Of a stretch of 64,000 nucleotides of DNA, positions 61,530-64,000 are shown one piece after another. Source of the DNA: Chloroflexota bacterium (GTDB lineage: Bacteria > Chloroflexota > Anaerolineae > UBA2200); contig JACIWX010000001.1 in NCBI GenBank assembly GCA_014360755.1, positions 186,001 through 250,000 on the forward strand, given 5' to 3'. Under the pieces are notes generated by a model. It did no database searches and was not told where the DNA came from. It saw only the letters and a list, made by a program, of their open reading frames with translations. A program made the position numbers and the translations under genes. Position 1 is the stretch's first letter. Each line of letters starts with the position of its first letter.

Positions 61530-61897
61530 AACCTACCCCCTTTCTTTTTGGACTGTTGCCGTTTGGCATGCGGCAGCAATACACAGGTCCTATTGACCTG
61601 CGGGAAAGTAGGAGCTCAGCCTCGATTGCTCTGAATGATGCAAGGATCTGACCTGCAGGGTAAAGATATGTACTCCCTGCTGAGGGGCAAGTGAGGAGGA
61701 TAACGAGGGGGAAATGTGGAAATGGCGCGTAAGACTCAGTTGGCCATACGTACTCCCTCGCCCTTCATCTTGCCCAGGGTGCTGTTTTGCCCCTGCATGG
61801 ATTTCCTGCCAAACGCAGTGTTTAGCATATGCATCTGTATGTTCCTACCATTCAACCGTACCGGCTGTCCCGTTCTCCCTTCCTAGAACTGCAAAAA
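61530..61897 (-). other. Long gene-free stretch between ylxR and infB
   Basis: 368 bases in an otherwise tight operon. No frame has credible coding potential (an L7Ae-type ylxQ gene, often found here in other bacteria, is absent). A short hairpin (about 61591-61607, arms CAGGTC/GACCTG) and several purine-rich blocks are visible. It could be the infB leader with its own promoter. Confidence 0.45.
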
Positions 61898-62182
61898 CTA
61901 TTCTTGGCTATCATACGGTAACTGTTGGCTATAAGTCAAAAGCCGTTCCTTATCCGCGGGGCTCAGGGTGGTCTTTAGGGCATAATCCAGGCGCTGCCGC
62001 GCTATAGCGCCTTCCCAACACGCCCTGTTTCGACACAAGTATGCCCCGCGGCCGGCAGCTTTGCCCTTTTCATCTATCTCAATAGCCCCTTCCGGGGTAC
62101 GGACGATGCGAATCAGTTCTCGTTTTGGGCGCACCTGTTGACAATGGACACAGGTACGCAAAGGGATATGTTTCGGCGTCAT
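61898..62182 (-). CDS. ylxR: YlxR family protein
   Basis: 94 aa. PLRTCVHCQQVRPKRELIRIV, then GRGAYLCRNRACWEGAI: the DUF448 fold with its conserved Cys pairs and RGAY loop. YlxR proteins bind RNA and RnpB in some bacteria and have been linked to transcription control. Conserved position between nusA and infB. Confidence 0.93.
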   Translation of the reverse strand: MTPKHIPLRTCVHCQQVRPKRELIRIVRTPEGAIEIDEKGKAAGRGAYLCRNRACWEGAIARQRLDYALKTTLSPADKERLLTYSQQLPYDSQE

Positions 62183-62233
62183 ACTTTCCTATTTCTCAAA
62201 CGCGATATACTAGTCTTTTCAAAGGAGCGTATC

Positions 62234-63799
62234 TTACCACTCCTCGAGCTCATCCTGCCAATCAAGATGGCGGCTGGCTCGGCGCTGTGGAAGACGGCCC
62301 TTCTTTTTGCCTTTACCCTTATGGCGTTTCCCTTCCTTTGGTTCGTATTCCTCTTCTTCGTACTCTTTTTCGAATTCCCATCTGATTTCGCCTGGCTCCT
62401 CAAACTCGGGTGCTGCTTGCAGCACTGTGGCTGCTTCTTCTGGTGCCTCGACAGTGGCTTCGCCGAGAGGGGCTGCTCCTTCGGGCTGAGCCACTTGTGC
62501 TGGGCTGACTTCCTGCTCAGACGCTACAGCCGTTTCTAAGGTTGGCGTTGGTTCAGAGACCGCTGCCTCTTGTGCGACAGCCGGTTCGGCGGAAGGCAGG
62601 GCTTCTTCTGCCGTGCCAACCATCTCTGCTATTTCTTGTTCTTCTTGCGCTAGGCTCCGTTCCGCTTCTGCCAGGAGGGCAAGAGCAGCCTCACGTTTAG
62701 CAGCCAACTCTCGTTCTCTCGCTGCTGCTTCGGCAGCCTCCCTGGCGCGTCGTTCGATCTCTTCAGCGGCTTCAGAAAGGCTCTTGATGTCAATACGCCA
62801 ATTGGTCAACTTGGCTGCTAGGCGGGCATTCTGCCCCTCCTTGCCAATGGCGAGCGAGAGCTGGTTATCGGGTACCACGACCGTAGCAGTCTTGGTCTCG
62901 CGGTCCAGCCAGACATGCTCTACTTTGGCTGGACTGAGTGCGTTGGCGATGAATTCCTTCTCGTCTGCGGACCAAGCCACGACATCGATTTTCTCCCCGT
63001 TCAATTCGTTCACGATATTCTGAATGCGCACGCCTCGCATGCCCACACAGGAGCCCACCGGGTCAACGCCTGGCTGAGTAGCTGCCACCGCCACTTTAGA
63101 GCGCGAACCAGGCTCTCGAGCGATGCCTTTTATTTCGACGGTGCCCTGATAAATCTCCGGCACTTCGTTTTCCAGCAAACGGCGCAGCAGCTTCTGATGA
63201 GTGCGTGAGACCTTGATACGCGGGCCACGGTTGGTCTTTTCTACTTCATAGATATAGGCGCGTATTTTCTGATTGGGTGTATAATGCTCCGTCGGAATTT
63301 GCTCGCTCTTGGGCATGACTGCTTCCACTCTGCCCAGAGACAGAATGACATTGCCGGCGGAGTCAATATTGCGCACGGTACCGAGGACGTCCTCGCCCTC
63401 ACGATCGGACCAATCCGCGTACATGGTTTCTCGCTCGGCTTCGCGAATGCGCTGCAGGATAACCTGTTTGGCTGTTTGGGCTGCGATACGCCCAAAGTTT
63501 TTGGGCGTCAACTCGATGCGGATGATGCTGCCCACCTTAGCCATAGCATCAATTTGCCGCGCTTCCTGCAGCGAAATCTGAATTCGTGGATCCTTGACTT
63601 TTTCCACGACTTCTTTCTGCGCAAAGACACGCGCTTTACCTGTATTTGGGTCAATTTTGACCTCTATATTCTGACCTGTGCCAAAGTTGCGCTTGTAGGC
63701 ATGGACCAATGCCTGCTCAATAGCCTCCAAGACCACCTCTTTGGGCAGGTGACGTTCTGCACATACTTGAGTGATCGCGATGAGAAAATCGTTCTTCAA
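62234..63799 (-). CDS. nusA: Transcription factor NusA with long acidic/basic C-terminal extension
   Basis: 521 aa. N-terminal RNAP-binding domain ([21 protein letters not shown]), S1 domain near 135-200, and two KH domains, the first with [20 protein letters not shown]. After about residue 350 comes a coiled coil of Glu/Arg/Ala, then a Thr/Pro/Glu-rich acidic stretch and a basic end ([20 protein letters not shown]). It lacks AR repeats. No rimP is seen before it within the window. Confidence 0.94.
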   Translation of the reverse strand: MKNDFLIAITQVCAERHLPKEVVLEAIEQALVHAYKRNFGTGQNIEVKIDPNTGKARVFAQKEVVEKVKDPRIQISLQEARQIDAMAKVGSIIRIELTPKNFGRIAAQTAKQVILQRIREAERETMYADWSDREGEDVLGTVRNIDSAGNVILSLGRVEAVMPKSEQIPTEHYTPNQKIRAYIYEVEKTNRGPRIKVSRTHQKLLRRLLENEVPEIYQGTVEIKGIAREPGSRSKVAVAATQPGVDPVGSCVGMRGVRIQNIVNELNGEKIDVVAWSADEKEFIANALSPAKVEHVWLDRETKTATVVVPDNQLSLAIGKEGQNARLAAKLTNWRIDIKSLSEAAEEIERRAREAAEAAARERELAAKREAALALLAEAERSLAQEEQEIAEMVGTAEEALPSAEPAVAQEAAVSEPTPTLETAVASEQEVSPAQVAQPEGAAPLGEATVEAPEEAATVLQAAPEFEEPGEIRWEFEKEYEEEEYEPKEGKRHKGKGKKKGRLPQRRASRHLDWQDELEEW

Positions 63800-64000
63800 A
63801 AAAGACCTCCCACGAGCAATACCACGATCTTGAACCAGTTAGTTCCTTTTCTCCGTTTCATGATGAGCGGTTTCTACTCTGCTAAAGCCAGGCTTAACCT
63901 GGCCCACATGTGAACAGAAGGCATGTAAGAAGAAAAGTGGGGGCGACCCACTTTTCAGCAGCGTTTTTCCGCACAAAAATATTATAACCATGTTATTCAT
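63800..64000 (-). promoter_or_regulatory. nusA leader: -10 box and attenuator-like hairpin
   Basis: On the minus strand a TATAAT (63981-63986) is followed, about 25 bases on, by a perfect 10-bp hairpin (63932-63941 with 63947-63956) trailed by TTCTT. The -35 would lie at or past the window edge. The hairpin could be an attenuator in the nusA leader, or the terminator of a gene outside the window. The rest of the leader to 63800 shows no gene. Confidence 0.5.

Overview
The window looks like a chromosomal segment of an anaerobic or microaerophilic, probably thermophilic bacterium, most likely a member of the Chloroflexota. This is inference from gene content, not from a marker tree. The hints are: a TtuA/TtuB pair for 2-thiolation of tRNA T54 (a thermophile trait); a MetF-MetV methylene-tetrahydrofolate reductase set of the acetogen/Wood-Ljungdahl type; an N-type rotary ATPase; secreted proteins with Pro/Thr-rich linkers; a high-molecular-weight rubredoxin; and several ferredoxin-MinD ATPases. 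There is no phage, no CRISPR array, no transposase gene and no tRNA or rRNA that I could see. Layout: 1-6100 holds the end of rsmI, glmS preceded by a glmS ribozyme, a flavin reductase/rubredoxin, two small hydrolase/CoA-binding genes, a radical SAM protein and CooT. 6100-12800 is a redox/metal cluster: Mrp and a PadR regulator on the minus strand, then, divergently from a strong promoter, DUF5320-type proteins, a NifX/NifB-like protein, ferredoxin, zinc ribbons, two MinD ATPases with inserted ferredoxin domains, and a peroxiredoxin whose catalytic position is an in-frame UGA followed by a SECIS-like hairpin. 12865-19833 is an N-ATPase operon (D-C-Q-R-B-E-F-A, a cyclic-di-AMP-receptor-like gene, then G). 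19981-23456 carries 6-phosphogluconate dehydrogenase, a HAD phosphatase, a DUF1294 protein and an ADP-ribosylglycohydrolase. 23584-26560 is repeat-rich (palindrome array, MITE-like element) around a glycoside-hydrolase-like protein and an orphan solute-binding protein. 26559-34274 has an adenosine-specific kinase, a tandem-receiver regulator, metF, metV, a GltD-MvhD fusion and a two-component pair. 34549-44127 has trmD, split fumarase, CBS-ACT, rplU-rpmA-rpmE, tdk, ttuB-ttuA, a queuosine-precursor transporter and era. 44172-52713 (minus) has an acyl-CoA ligase, a lactate racemase homologue beside a D-lactate/glycolate oxidase, and a three-gene phosphatidylinositol-mannoside-like set. 52844-63799 has radC and the nusA-ylxR-infB-rbfA-nrnA-truB-ribF-archease-rtcB run. 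The strongest candidates for new biology are: the selenocysteine peroxiredoxin without a resolving cysteine, inside a ferredoxin/MinD/NifX cluster; the glmS ribozyme with two extra hairpins; the c-di-AMP-receptor-like gene embedded in the N-ATPase operon; a RibF whose riboflavin-kinase half has lost its signature motifs; and two genes (atpR and a lysophospholipid-type acyltransferase) that appear to start at AUC and AUU codons. Start codons were moved from the longest frame wherever a Shine-Dalgarno site (SD) or family alignment required it.
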